Assembly: GCA_007644065.1 (NCBI GenBank)
Contig: VJWN01000003.1
Location: forward strand, 2,108,001-2,172,000
DNA length: 64,000 bases
Source: Margaritispora aquatica
Taxonomy: Eukaryota; Ascomycota; Leotiomycetes; Helotiales; Discinellaceae
Direction: 5' to 3'
Shown here: piece after piece, positions 48,536 through 59,269 of the stretch
How the letters are laid out: each line of letters starts with the position of its first letter
Position numbering within the stretch: the first letter of the stretch is position 1
Made by a program: the position numbers and the translations under genes
The notes under the pieces: model-generated
The model's input: the letters and a program-made list of their open reading frames with translations, nothing else
The model's database searches: none
What the model was told of the DNA's origin: nothing

Positions 48536-49821
48536 CTAGAACCCTTTTGAATTTAACCACGAGTGAGCAATCGCGAATCCAGCTGGTGCCGCGTAATGGA
48601 AATGCCAGCAGTGTGCTACCCCTGGAAGTGAATATGTGTCGAATGAGCTTGCTGCTGGAAAAAGACTACCTGAAGTTGATAAGTCTGGTGTTGACCACCC
48701 AGCACCGCAGCCAGTGGTTACGTTTGATAAAGGTGGGCAAAAAAGAGCGTCGTATTGACCTGTTAGGGCAAGAACTGAACCTCGAAATTGCGGCGCCAGA
48801 GTTGCGGATTGAATGGGGATAACAGTACCTGCATGCCACCATATAAGTAAGTATGAAGGACACCAGAATTTCGAGACTCACCTTCACCAAGTGGAAAAGT
48901 GCCCCGCAGAGAGTAGTCCAAGTTGAAAAGAGCAGGATCATATGCTCCATCACGATAGAACAACTGTCCAAAGATACTAGTGACGTTCACTATCAGATAA
49001 TTAGGATCCAAGTTTCCATACTTGACTGGGGAAACAAGGGCCCCAGGAACGAGAGCAGGGAGAGCCAAGCTGTAAAACGTAGCAAGATTAATATTCTTTG
49101 ACCAACCCGTCAAGATCATAGTGTTGACATCATTAGGATACTTGGCGCTCAACAAATTCCCTGACATTGAACCAATACTGTGCCCAGCATACACAATCTT
49201 GTCGAAATGCCGGCCGGCAGTTCCGGGAAGTCCTCCATTACGGGCTTTGGTGATGACTTCGTGCATAGCTTCAACTTGAGCATTGAATTGGCATATGCCT
49301 ACTGGATCTGGGTGATCTGACAAGCCGTTGCATAGACGATCAATGGAGAGCGTTGGGTATCCCAAAGAGCTGGCAAAATCGATCCAGCTGTATTGGCTAC
49401 CATGATAGCCTTGACCAGGTGCGCCATCGCCGGACCAATCTATCGAAATGGTCAGATCAGGTTTATATATCACCTTGGAAGTACTTCTTGTGGAAATGAT
49501 TGTCTACCACTTACAATTGCGATCATAACTGCCACCATGGACCAAGAATTGGAGAGTGTTGGCACGGTGTAAGACCTTGACACTGGGTTCGCAATACCGA
49601 GCAGCGATATTGTAGGCCCCTTGGACTGCGACAAGCGAAGGAGATCCACTGGGTGGGATTGGAAGAACAAAATTCTGAGCGCTGATGGTGATGGGTATCA
49701 CAATATCAGTGCAGTTCGGGAATGTATTATGAGAATATACAGAACTCGACGAGTCAATTGGAGAAGATGAAACCAGCAAGGTCATAGACATGCAAAGAAT
49801 GGACGACAATAACGACATCAT
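48536..49821 (-). CDS. secreted alpha/beta hydrolase
   Basis: Exons 49821-49515, 49439-48882 and 48828-48536 give 385 residues. The first about 20 residues (MMSLLSSILCMSMTLLVSSS) form a signal peptide. Motifs: VHGGSYDRNYWSGD near the oxyanion position, spanning intron 1; nucleophile elbow GHSIGS; catalytic Asp in TGQYDALFC; and catalytic His in GVAHCWHFHY. Paired cysteines in the C-terminal third suit a secreted protein. Exon 3 begins right after intron 2 with TVIPIQSATL and is required for the Asp and His. The substrate is unknown; many fungal secreted hydrolases of this group are annotated only as alpha/beta-hydrolase. Confidence 0.9.
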
Positions 49822-52567
49822 TTTAAAGGCCTTGAGAAGAGAATTCCTTGAAATTCGTGGTGATGGAACAGTGGCTCATTATATACCTTTCGGGCTTAGT
49901 GAGATCAATTCTAATTACCTACTGACCGCCCCAGGTTAGGATTTTACAATGCATTCTCAAAGATATGCCTCGCATGTATCTGTATTTTTAACGGCTAATG
50001 ATCGCATGAGTTTGTATTCGACGTGGTGGTGATTACGAGAATTAGAGCTGAATGTGGAAATACACCGGTATAAGAGGACAAGGGACCAAGAATTTGACAT
50101 ATCAAATTGCTTGTCTCGAAAGCCTAGCTTGCCAATGATATGACACTCCCGTCATATGCCTTCGGAAGTCTGACACCCTCAGGCAAACGCCTGGTTATAT
50201 AAAAGTCCACACATGATGGCTGAGATTGACTGCTCTAGACCGCTGAGACAAACTTGCTGCATATAGGTATTTACGTCAAGTAGAAGTGCAAGTGGCTCCC
50301 GGATACGAAAGAGGCGTCGCTCACGTCAGATGGAGTCTGTGGGGTACAAGAACTCTTCGCGGCAGTCTCACCGACTATCTTCGCTTCAGGGGACATAAAA
50401 ACTCGCCCTTTGCAAAATCCTGAAGTCTTCTGAGACATATAGTAAGAGTACAGTGGGGTGCAAAAAGTTTGACCACCCCTCCCCCCTTGTAACTTTTATG
50501 CCAAGAGTAAATTACTACTTTTGGTAGTAATATATACGCTGCTTTAAAGAAACATATTCTGTCTAAAAGTAATACTACAACTCGTAGGAAACAATTAAGC
50601 GCTAAATATACTCGTAGATCTCTAAGATTAATTATCTTTAATAGTATATTTAGATAATCTACGAAAATTACTAAGGATTGTATTACTTATACATCTAACT
50701 CCTGACTAGGAGGTCACATGAGTTAATAGCAATGCTATAAGGCAGCGTGCGTATTACTACCGAAAGTAGTAATTGAATCTTGGCATAAAAGTTACAAGGG
50801 GGGAGGGGTGGTCAAACTTTTTGCACCCCACTGTACACATCTAATTGAAGAGATGAGATCCTCATACGCCTCCCTGTAGGCTTCAAACTTGTGAAGAATG
50901 CAAGTAAGCTGACATTCGTCTAATTGGATGCCCCTGAACGCCGGGAGAACCTCCGCTATCTTGACCTCTCCGCAGCTCCCTGGTATACCTGGCCACAATC
51001 CAGATCCTTATAAAGCGTTGTAGTCCTGCTTTACTCTCCTTCTTTGAGATTTGCTATGCAAAAACTTGAAGATCCATGATTGTCACAGTACGGGTCCTGT
51101 ACTTCCAATCTCCAACATCACTAGGGACTTGTTTTCTCAGTTGAAAGCTCTCTTATATGTAGGTTGATGCAGAAGCCACATATTTTTGTTGTTGGAAACA
51201 ACCCCCTGGGCAGTTCTCACATTCTTTACTGGTGTTGTTATGCAATAGATGGGAAGTAATGGAAGTCTTACCAGCAGCTTGGAGCCATACCGTGTACTTT
51301 GCAACATATCTCCACAGTTTCATCAAATGCCATGTTGATCTTCTTGAGGTGGTGTCAATACGCGACAGAGTTGGTCTTTGGAGCACGTCATTTCGAAAGC
51401 AGACTTGTGCTGCTTTCTCATGATATGACCAACGCTAGATTATCACAGTTCATTACCGTCAAAGAAGGAAATATAGATGAATAGAACGTATGAATAATGC
51501 TCAGGAATATGCTCGAATGTACTCACTGCAGAAAATCTACAAACAAAAGATGTAAGGAGTTTCCTTCAAATAATTACGATGCTTGAATACTTTGTACATA
51601 AACTTGTGCTTGGCTTTACGGATAAAAATTTGATCGCAAGCAGGAAGAAGTTTCGATTCACTTCAAACATTCCTGTTCTTACCTATGTATGAGAAGGCTT
51701 TTGATGCAATTCAACCAAAATTTATATTAGAGACCTCATCAAAACTCTAAGGCTGAAGCCGGATCATACGCTTCGCTCGAGTCTTTGTCGAGTTATCATG
51801 CTTCCCTCCTGTAAGTGTAGGTCAATGATTATTGCACTGTCAGGCTGCAAAAGCTGATCTTGTTTATGGTTCTTAGCCCACTTGCATCGAAAGTATCACC
51901 AAGAAACCGTCAGACATTCGAAATTCTTGTATTGAGTCCAGGTGTCCAATTATCCAGACTCTTGCACTATCAGGTTCGTCAATTGTTATATGCCAAGCTC
52001 GCTAAAGGTCAACCTGTTTGTAAGAACACAACGACAACACGTTCTCAAACGAGTTTTACAAAGCAACAACGTAAAATCTTGTCGGAAGTATACTTGCGAA
52101 GACGGAAGCCAGAAACACCATTTGATATCTTGATTTTAGGAAAACCACTGCACACGGCATCATGTGACAGGATGAAATGATTAAGGTACGTTCCAAGTTG
52201 GTTGCGGGTAACAATAAAGCTCGTTGTTTGCACCCAAAAAAAAAATAGCAATATTCATTCATAGTCATCCCAACCCAATTACTTCTTTTCTCCCACGAAG
52301 AAAATTATCAGGCCAGTTCGAAGAGAATTTCATGAGGCGATTGTAGCCGTGGTGGCTTGGTCCCGAAAACGGTCGTTTGTTCCCAAGAGTGGGGAATCCA
52401 ACCAATCTCTAGGAATAAGGTTTACCAAACATGTGCTTGTATAACCTCGTCCGACCACTGCAGGAAGCTCACTTCTGTCTTCCAGATCGATCTGGTTTTC
52501 TTTTTATTCTCGTCAGTTGCCTTCGAAACTCATCTTCTCATCCAATTGACATCTCAACCCAGGCAAA
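49822..52567. other. intergenic region hosting a MITE
   Basis: 2.7 kb. Apart from the MITE at 50451-50833 it contains only short open frames without recognisable domains (for example 51860-52180). The left end is the hydrolase promoter, the right end the D-amino-acid oxidase promoter. Confidence 0.5.
50451..50833. mobile_element. Tc1/mariner-type MITE
   Basis: A 383-bp element flanked by TA at both ends (50449-50450 and 50834-50835). The terminal inverted repeats start CAGTGGGGTGCAAAAAG and match perfectly over 56 bp, then continue with a few mismatches to about 95 bp. The inner part of each arm carries its own small hairpin (ATTACTAC...GTAGTAAT). There is no coding capacity. The CAGTGGGGTG end and TA duplication fit a non-autonomous member mobilised by a Tc1/mariner (Fot1/pogo-like) transposase. 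No such transposase gene is in this window. Confidence 0.93.
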
Positions 52568-53886
52568 ATGCCGAACATCGTCGTGGTCGGGTATGTTGCC
52601 TCCACCCTCCAGCCCGTATCAGCCCATTTTTCTAACAAAAACTTCAGAGCTGGTGTGTCAGGCCTCACGACTGCACTTTTGTTGTCGAAGAACAAAGATT
52701 ACAAAGTCACTGTAGTTGCAAAGCATATGCCAGGAGACTATGATATCGAATACACCTCTCCCTGGGCAGGAGCAAACTACCTACCGTGAGTCACGAGTCT
52801 CCTTAAAGTCACTTCAGCTTCATGGTGTTGTGGAAAAGAAATACTTCACTCCAAAGAGCCTGGGAGAGTACTTCCTGTTAGAGCATGAGACTAATATATG
52901 GTTGCGAGTAGAGTCTCACCTACAGCTGGAAATAAGTGGGAGAAAAATACATGGCCTGAACTTGCTCGTCTCGCCAAAGACGTACCAGAAGCTGGAATCC
53001 ATTTCCAAGGTACCCCTCCCTACACATTATAATCGTTATCTCTCTCCCGGACACTGACTATCTTCAAGAAGCAATAATTTACAATCGCCTGGCAGACCAA
53101 ACTGGTCCAACCGGCCAATGGTTCAACGAGCTCCTCTCCGAAACCCCTTGGTTTGCATCAGTCGTGCCCAACTTCAAAGTGCTCCAAAAACCAGATCTCC
53201 CTGCACACGTTGACTCTGGAACACAATTCACATCTGTTTGTATAAACACCGCCATTTACCTTCCCTATCTTATCTCACAGTGTCTCCTCCAAGGTTGCGT
53301 CGTCAACCGCGCCATCCTAACCCACATCAATGAAGCCTCGTCTCTGCACCACTCTGGTGAGAAAGCCGACTTGGTAGTGAATTGCACGGGCTTGCTGGCA
53401 TCAAAGCTAGGAGGAGTGATGGACAAGACTGTTATCCCTGTCAGAGGTCAGATTGTAGTAGTGCGAAACACGCCGGAAGCGATGTTCACTGTGTCTGGTA
53501 CAGACGATGGACCAGAGGAAGTGTCATACATTATGCAACGTGCTGCAGGCGGCGGAACGATCCTCGGCGGCACGTATCAGAAGGGCAACTGGGACTCGCA
53601 GCCTGATCCCAACACTTCTATCAAGATCATGAAGCGAGCAATTGAGCTCTGTCCGAGTTTAGTGCCAGAGGGGAAGGGCATTGAGGCACTTTCGGTTATT
53701 AGGCATGGTGTCGGACTGAGGCCATTAAGAGAGGCGGGTGCGAATGTGAGCAAGGAGAAGATTGATGGCACGTGGGTGGTACATAACTATGGCCATGGCG
53801 GGTGGGGCTATCAAGGTAGTTATGGGTGCTCGCAAGGCGTTGTGGAGTTAGTTGATGAAGCTTTCGCTCCGAAGTCGAAGTTGTAG
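52568..53886 (+). CDS. D-amino-acid oxidase, peroxisomal
   Basis: Exons 52568-52590, 52648-52785, 52912-53009 and 53069-53886 give 358 residues, the usual length. The FAD motif VVVGAGVSGL is split by intron 1 after VVVG. Conserved blocks PWAGANYLPVSP (across intron 2), LVVNCTGLLASKLGG, GLRPLRE (substrate-binding Arg) and the signature HNYGHGGWGYQGSYG are present. It deaminates D-amino acids to keto acids with H2O2. The C-terminus is PKSKL, a perfect SKL peroxisomal targeting signal. Splice phases all agree. The start is the only ATG ahead of the FAD motif. Confidence 0.96.
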
Positions 53887-54294
53887 TGGAGAGACTTGGG
53901 ATTTAGGGTGAATTGAGAAGAGCCTATTCGAAGATAAACGAGCAAAAGAAAGTTATAGAAGCCTTTCTAAAATATAGATAAGACGAACAAGCTTGATTGT
54001 TTCTCGAACTATGCATGTTTTATCTTCTAAGAACAGAATGTGGCAGAAATTTTGCGATCCAGAGTACCGCAAATTTACATTTAGCTCAAGAAACCACACC
54101 AAGCACGAAATACGCATCACGATAGACTAGAAGCAGCGTTTTATCTTAACTACTGAGCTAATGTTTACTAGAGGAGGTGAAAGGACCTCCATCCATAATG
54201 TCAATTGTTGTCTCGGCAAGTAATTGAATACAACAAAAGCAGACAACGTTCCCCGGAGGAAGAATAGGGACTGTTCCTGGCCTTCTTAGTTTAG
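53887..54294. other. intergenic region
   Basis: About 400 bp between two convergent genes. No gene seen. Confidence 0.5.
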
Positions 54295-55340
54295 TTAGAC
54301 GCTAGCAGCCCAAATCCAAACCTCCTTTCTATACATGCCTCTCACTAACTCGGTGCCATACGGAACAATCATGCCCTCACCTAGCGCCTCATACAAGCAC
54401 TTCAACGCCATATCCCGCTTATCATCCAGAGATCGATATTGATCCATGCTGGTAGTCAGAAAAGTACTAGACAATCTACCCTTGCTCTTTGTCAAGACTT
54501 CCGACATCAGAACTCCATCTTTCAAGATTCGCGAGTGTGGGGTCACCGTAGGAATGCTCCAAATGCTGCCAATACGCAACTCAAGGTTAAGATTGCCGCG
54601 CTTAGGGTTAGAGATAAAGTAGACATCAAGACCACTTTCGAAAAATGTTTCCCAGCCTTCGAAGGCCATGACGAGTGTTTTGCACTGAGTTAAGCGTGGA
54701 AGGGTAGAGTATAAGTTCCTGCGTCGTGCTGAAATTAGTGGTTCGTGTTTTTCCTCCTTACCCATTCGTGCATTTTTAGCTTTTAGAGGTGCCTCCTCAG
54801 AGTAAACAGCAGGACTGTCAGAATATTAGAGTGGAATTGGCTAGTGTTTGAGTGCACTTACTACAAATGGATATGCACTGTTCTTTTGACACTAGGTAGC
54901 ACTTCATCGCCAAGCTGGTTCATAATCTTTGGGCTGCTCAGCGTCAAACCAGCGTTGGCCTCAGGAGTAGCCTTGTTCAAAATGCCATCCAACACTGTTT
55001 TGTGCAATGCGACAGTCTCAGGATCTTCGCCTATCTTGACGTGTCGTAGGCTACTGCTGATTTGATCTATCTCCCCATCAGATGTCTCACAAATTGTGAC
55101 CACAATGTTGGGCTTAGCGACGCCAGCTGCTGCAATGTGTATTTTGTCTGCCTTAGAATTTGGCGTGGTGAGGTACTCTTGTTCACCGAGTGACTTCGGA
55201 ATACTGAAAGAATACGTTAGTCGTATCTGATGAGGAACAAATCCGATGGAAAGGCAGATTAATATGTACCTAAACGTCTCTAAACCATACTGTTCGGCAA
55301 TACGGTCTATCATGTGAAGGTGCATTGCCTTAGAAGCCAT
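54295..55340 (-). CDS. hypothetical protein, three exons
   Basis: Exons 55340-55270, 55203-54862 and 54814-54295 give 310 residues. The two introns (66 and 47 nt) have GTACAT and GTAAGT donors and a GACTAACG branch in the first. I do not recognise a domain. The N-terminal half holds IHIAAAGVAKPNIVVTICE followed by an acidic-helical part. The C-terminal half is a mixed alpha/beta-looking segment (LVMAFEGWETFF, RKEVWIW). There is no signal peptide or membrane span. The matching splice phases and long open frame argue it is real. Confidence 0.65.
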
Positions 55341-55549
55341 GTCCTACTCTCTCCTTGAGAAATACTCCCTGGGAAATTAATATTCCTAGCCGTGTAGCGT
55401 AGTAAATTGAAGGTTGAGAGAGTGTATGAGAAAGCACAGTGAGTATGTATCAATGAAGCTCCCAGTTTTGCTAAAATTCCCAAAGAGCTGGTGTTTTTGA
55501 CATGACAAGAAGAAAAACGCATAAATTTTCTCAGGAGAAACTAGAAGAG

Positions 55550-56005
55550 TCATCCGAGTTGGGGCGGAAGGTGCAGAGGATGTAGTCTGCGAAGAATAGG
55601 AATTTTGAGGCTATGGAACTCATGTGGTATGCAGACGACGGAAAGCATTCTAGAATTGCAAATATCATCTCTGAAACATTGGACGTCACTTAGGTAGCTA
55701 AGGTAACATTCAAGACTTTTAACGAAGACAAAGCCATCTCTGGTGGCTTCTCGTGTTGCTTGGTTGAATGTGAAAAGTTTGGTTGTAGTACCTAACCAGC
55801 CACGAATGGAGTACATCGACATATCCGAGGGAGTTCCTAGATACATTGTCCCAAGAGCCATCTTGATAGTGCGGATAGGAGTGCTGTAGGGAATCAGTAT
55901 TCCAGCATTATGAACGTTTGATTTGTGAACCTGCCTGAGAGCACAGCTTTCCCAAGTCACCAATATGGCTTTTGAAGGACCGTGAGCACTCAAAGCAAAG
56001 CACAT
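55550..56005 (-). CDS. hypothetical ORF, low confidence
   Basis: A 151-codon frame between the hypothetical gene and thioredoxin, starting MCFALSAHG. Composition is ordinary but no family is recognised and no intron supports it. Alternative splice-like sites inside it (for example CCCTACAG) suggest a different real structure may exist. It may be a decayed or unresolved gene. Confidence 0.3.
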   Translation of the reverse strand: MCFALSAHGPSKAILVTWESCALRQVHKSNVHNAGILIPYSTPIRTIKMALGTMYLGTPSDMSMYSIRGWLGTTTKLFTFNQATREATRDGFVFVKSLECYLSYLSDVQCFRDDICNSRMLSVVCIPHEFHSLKIPILRRLHPLHLPPQLG

Positions 56006-56195
56006 ACGAGGAAGGGCAAGCTGAGCTCAATTTCATGCCTTTATTTGTATCAACACCTATTCTCTATCTGCGATATCCATACCATAGCATGCCAACCAAG
56101 CAGCGAGCCGTAAAACGCATCAAACTACCATGACCGCTAATTCAATCTATCAAAACACTCCCCTCCCACTCCTTGTCTATGCATAGGCAAGCAAT

Positions 56196-56859
56196 TTATT
56201 CAGCCTTAGGTGCCTCCTCAACGGCATGTGTTCGGCAAGCTGCTTCCAATGCGTTTGGGTTTGCTCCAACGACCTCCTGGACCTTCTCGCCGTCCTTGAA
56301 GACCAAGAAGGTAGGCATGGCACGGATACCCAGCTCTGATGCAACATCTGGAACCTCGTCGACATCGACCTTGATGAAGTGTGCGCCAGGGTACTTCTCA
56401 GAGAATCTATTCGCATCTCACAGTCAGTTTCTGTTCCGTGCTTGAAGATCGAAGGGAAGGGGCAGGATGAAGAGAAAAGGATAGAAATTACTCACTCAAC
56501 CACCTTAGGAGCAATGACCTTGCAAGGTCCACACCATGTCGCAAATGCATCAAGAATGACGACCTTGTTGTCCTTCAAAGCAGCATCGAATTCCGCCTTG
56601 CTGTAGTACAAACATACGTTAGTTTCTATTATATGTATAGAGAATCTGCCAGTATCTGCGAGGCTACGAACCTGGAGACATTGTGAACACCCATCTTGAC
56701 GGTTGAATTACGAAATGCTCTGACGAAGTTGTTGGTATTTGATATTGTAGTGGAGTCGAAGACTTTGGTGATAGGACTTGTTGTTGTTGTTATGGCTGAA
56801 ACTCTTCTTGCAGTGAATCTTGCAGATGATCGAAGAAAAAGGGAACTCGACATCAACAC
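56196..56859 (-). CDS. thioredoxin with probable mitochondrial leader
   Basis: Exons 56859-56672, 56600-56496 and 56406-56196 give 167 residues. The redox-active site is WCGPC in [11 protein letters not shown]. The cis-Pro lies in RAMPTFLVF, and [12 protein letters not shown] is the conserved central strand. Thioredoxins reduce protein disulphides using thioredoxin reductase. The first about 55 residues are Ser/Thr/Arg-rich and acid-poor ([12 protein letters not shown]), as in a mitochondrial presequence. A second in-frame ATG (MGVHNVS, 56694) starts a standard-length cytosolic thioredoxin of 112 residues. The first intron has a GTTCGT donor. A short C-terminal EEAPKAE tail is acidic. Confidence 0.93.
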
Positions 56860-59269
56860 GTTGTTTAAGTAGTGTGCGGGTGAAGGTGGGAGAGGTGGAT
56901 AGAAGGTGGTAGAGGTGGAGGTAGGAGGGGTCTAGTGGTGGTGGTAGTAGTGGTGGTGGTGCTTGTGCTTGTGCTTGTGCTTGCTTGGTGGGTGAATGAT
57001 GGTGGGTGCTGCTGGATTGGGCAATTCTGATTTCTAACAGCTCAAAGGTCCAGCCTGTCCAGGGCCCAGAGCGATGACGCCTTTGCTCATGTCACCACCG
57101 CTTTTGAGTCAAGCAAGGGAAGTGGATTAGTGGATTAGTAAGCTGTCACTCTTCTCATCTTACTCACCACAACATAACTTGACAAACCCCATATTCCAGG
57201 ATAAATCGCAGATGAAACTCAAATACTCAAATGCCGATGACTTAATCATATCACTCAGCTCATTTCTATCTTGTTCATCATTCTCCATTTCTTGAACACG
57301 GCTTTGGCCGCAATCCGCAGCTTAACATCTTGAATTCTTTGAAGAAAATTCATCCCAAGAAAGACCTCGGAGGTATCCGGAAATATCCCGACATTTCGAC
57401 ACAAAGAAAAAAATATCTCCATACTGTAGAAGATGTGAAATGCTTACCTACTCGTGATCTTGTGAGTATCAAAGCAACTAGCAGGTCTTGTTTTGATATC
57501 CAAGCAGACTTGAGACTATGATTTCTAAGCAAAGACGAATAAGCTAGCCACTAATGTCTCATTAAGTGCTGGTTACAATATGATTCAGCCAACAACTCAT
57601 TGATCTTTGATAGATTGAATGTATGGTCACGGGACAAACGGAATTAATAGTATCATCACCTTATGGAATAGGGTATATGTCCTTTGTTTTCTTAGTGACA
57701 TGATGCTACTTGTGCCCCGAATCAACAAAATACCAAAGATAGGTTTATTTAGAACCAGTAAAAGAAAAGCTGTTGACAACACATACTACAACATCCCTGT
57801 GACAATCTTCTTTTCTCATATTCACTCGAGTCATCCTTGCCTTGTTTTTCACTTCTTCGACTTCGATTTTGCTTCTTTTCTACTCAGCCTTCTTTGAAAC
57901 GAAACAAACACTTTCCTTGCAAGGATCAAGTATGGGAGTGGGGGACACCTCAGTCTCACGGCATTGGCTGAACCAAAAAAATATAAAGACAAACAAACCG
58001 CGGCCCGAGCCAAGAGATCGCAGTACAGTACGCTGTTAAACCAATTAAGCAATTTCGTTTCGATACTTCGAAATACGTAGGAATCTTAAGTAGTTTGAAC
58101 GCTAGTACTGCTTAGTAGGTCGAGCTTAAGGATAAGCTCAGCTCGACCGCTCGAACCTCCATTCAACGCCCAACCAACTTCCCACGCCATGAATCGCGAA
58201 GTGCATGGGAGAGATCTTGATCAGAGACACAAGCACCCACAAGCATCAAGCGGAGAGACATTCTCACATCCCAACACAAAAATGTTTCTAGGCATAGCGG
58301 GGTATAGCGGGGTTTGCACTATTAATATGTGAATCACATGCAACACTTTAATCAACATATATCAGGCAAATTGAAACATTTCAGAATTTTCAGGATTGGA
58401 AGATATTCCATATATTACTGAGATGTATCTGTGATATCGCATCTACTTTTGTCAACAAGATAACCAGGCTATTTACCCGTATCTGAACTTGCATCGCCGC
58501 TCCCTCGTCCCTTGACCCATCTTGAAAATATGTAACATGGCAATTGGAATACCAAAAACATCTCACGAGCCAGCTGAGATATTGCTCTTGCGCGAAGTTC
58601 TACCACACCATTTCCACCTTGAGACAACCACAAACAATATTTTGGTTACAAGGCGTTACAGATGTCCCTCTTTCCTCCTCTCCTTGCTCCATCTACCCAT
58701 CCATATTATAATGGTGTATCCACGTTTGAAGAAGGCAAGGGGTAAGATGGCTGAGAAGAGCTTTTGTTTTCTCCACACACCATCCGGTTGACCCCATATT
58801 TTGGAGTCCCCATAACACCCAAATCCCAAAGATATCCACCCATTTCCTATCCCAGATGAAGAGGGAAAAAAACCAAAGAAATCTATTTCGCTGAAGGGGG
58901 AATCAATTATATTAGAACAAGGAAATTGAACTTTTGTACTGTGTATCGACAACTATTTTGGCGAAGAAGTAAGCGAGAAACGGGAAGGGCAGAAGGTGGT
59001 TGAAGGCAGAACGTAGACATGATTTGACAGACAACGAATCTGTTTGATGAAGGAAAATGATCGAAGAGAACGAATAATTTGTATCGAGAGTCGACGTCAA
59101 GAAAATATTTGAAGTGAAAGTGTTCAAAAGACGGTCCAAGGAAAATCAAAGGAGTGTGGGTGCCAATATCGACGGAGTTCAGTCCAAGGAAAAATAGTAA
59201 GCGAGTGTCGTGTTCGTCGTCGTCTTGTCATGTCTTTGATAAAGCTCTCAATTCTCCATCATTAGCACC
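56860..59269. other. intergenic region with simple repeats
   Basis: The left end (56880-56990) is made of GGT/GGA and CTTGTG microsatellites next to the thioredoxin start. 57000-59269 has no supportable gene: its open frames are short and hydrophobic or A/T-rich. The right end probably carries the 3' UTR of the 858-residue protein gene. Confidence 0.5.
56940..56984 (+). repeat. GGT and GCTTGT microsatellites
   Basis: GGTGGTGGTAGTAGTGGTGGTGGT runs directly into about four GCTTGT units, upstream of the thioredoxin start. Confidence 0.7.

Noticed and set aside
48547..48822. Plus-strand 91-codon ORF that looks bacterial in codon use (many CTG, GAA, CGT), first suspected as horizontal transfer or contamination truncating the hydrolase.
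   Set aside because: Reading the minus strand after intron 48829-48881 gives a perfect hydrolase C-terminus with TGQYD and AHCWHFHY, in phase to a stop at 48536. The plus-strand ORF is its antisense shadow.
58130..58165. tRNA-like B-box (GCTCGAACCTCC) near a GTCGAGC stem.
   Set aside because: No A-box or cloverleaf could be drawn. No tRNA gene was found elsewhere in the window either.
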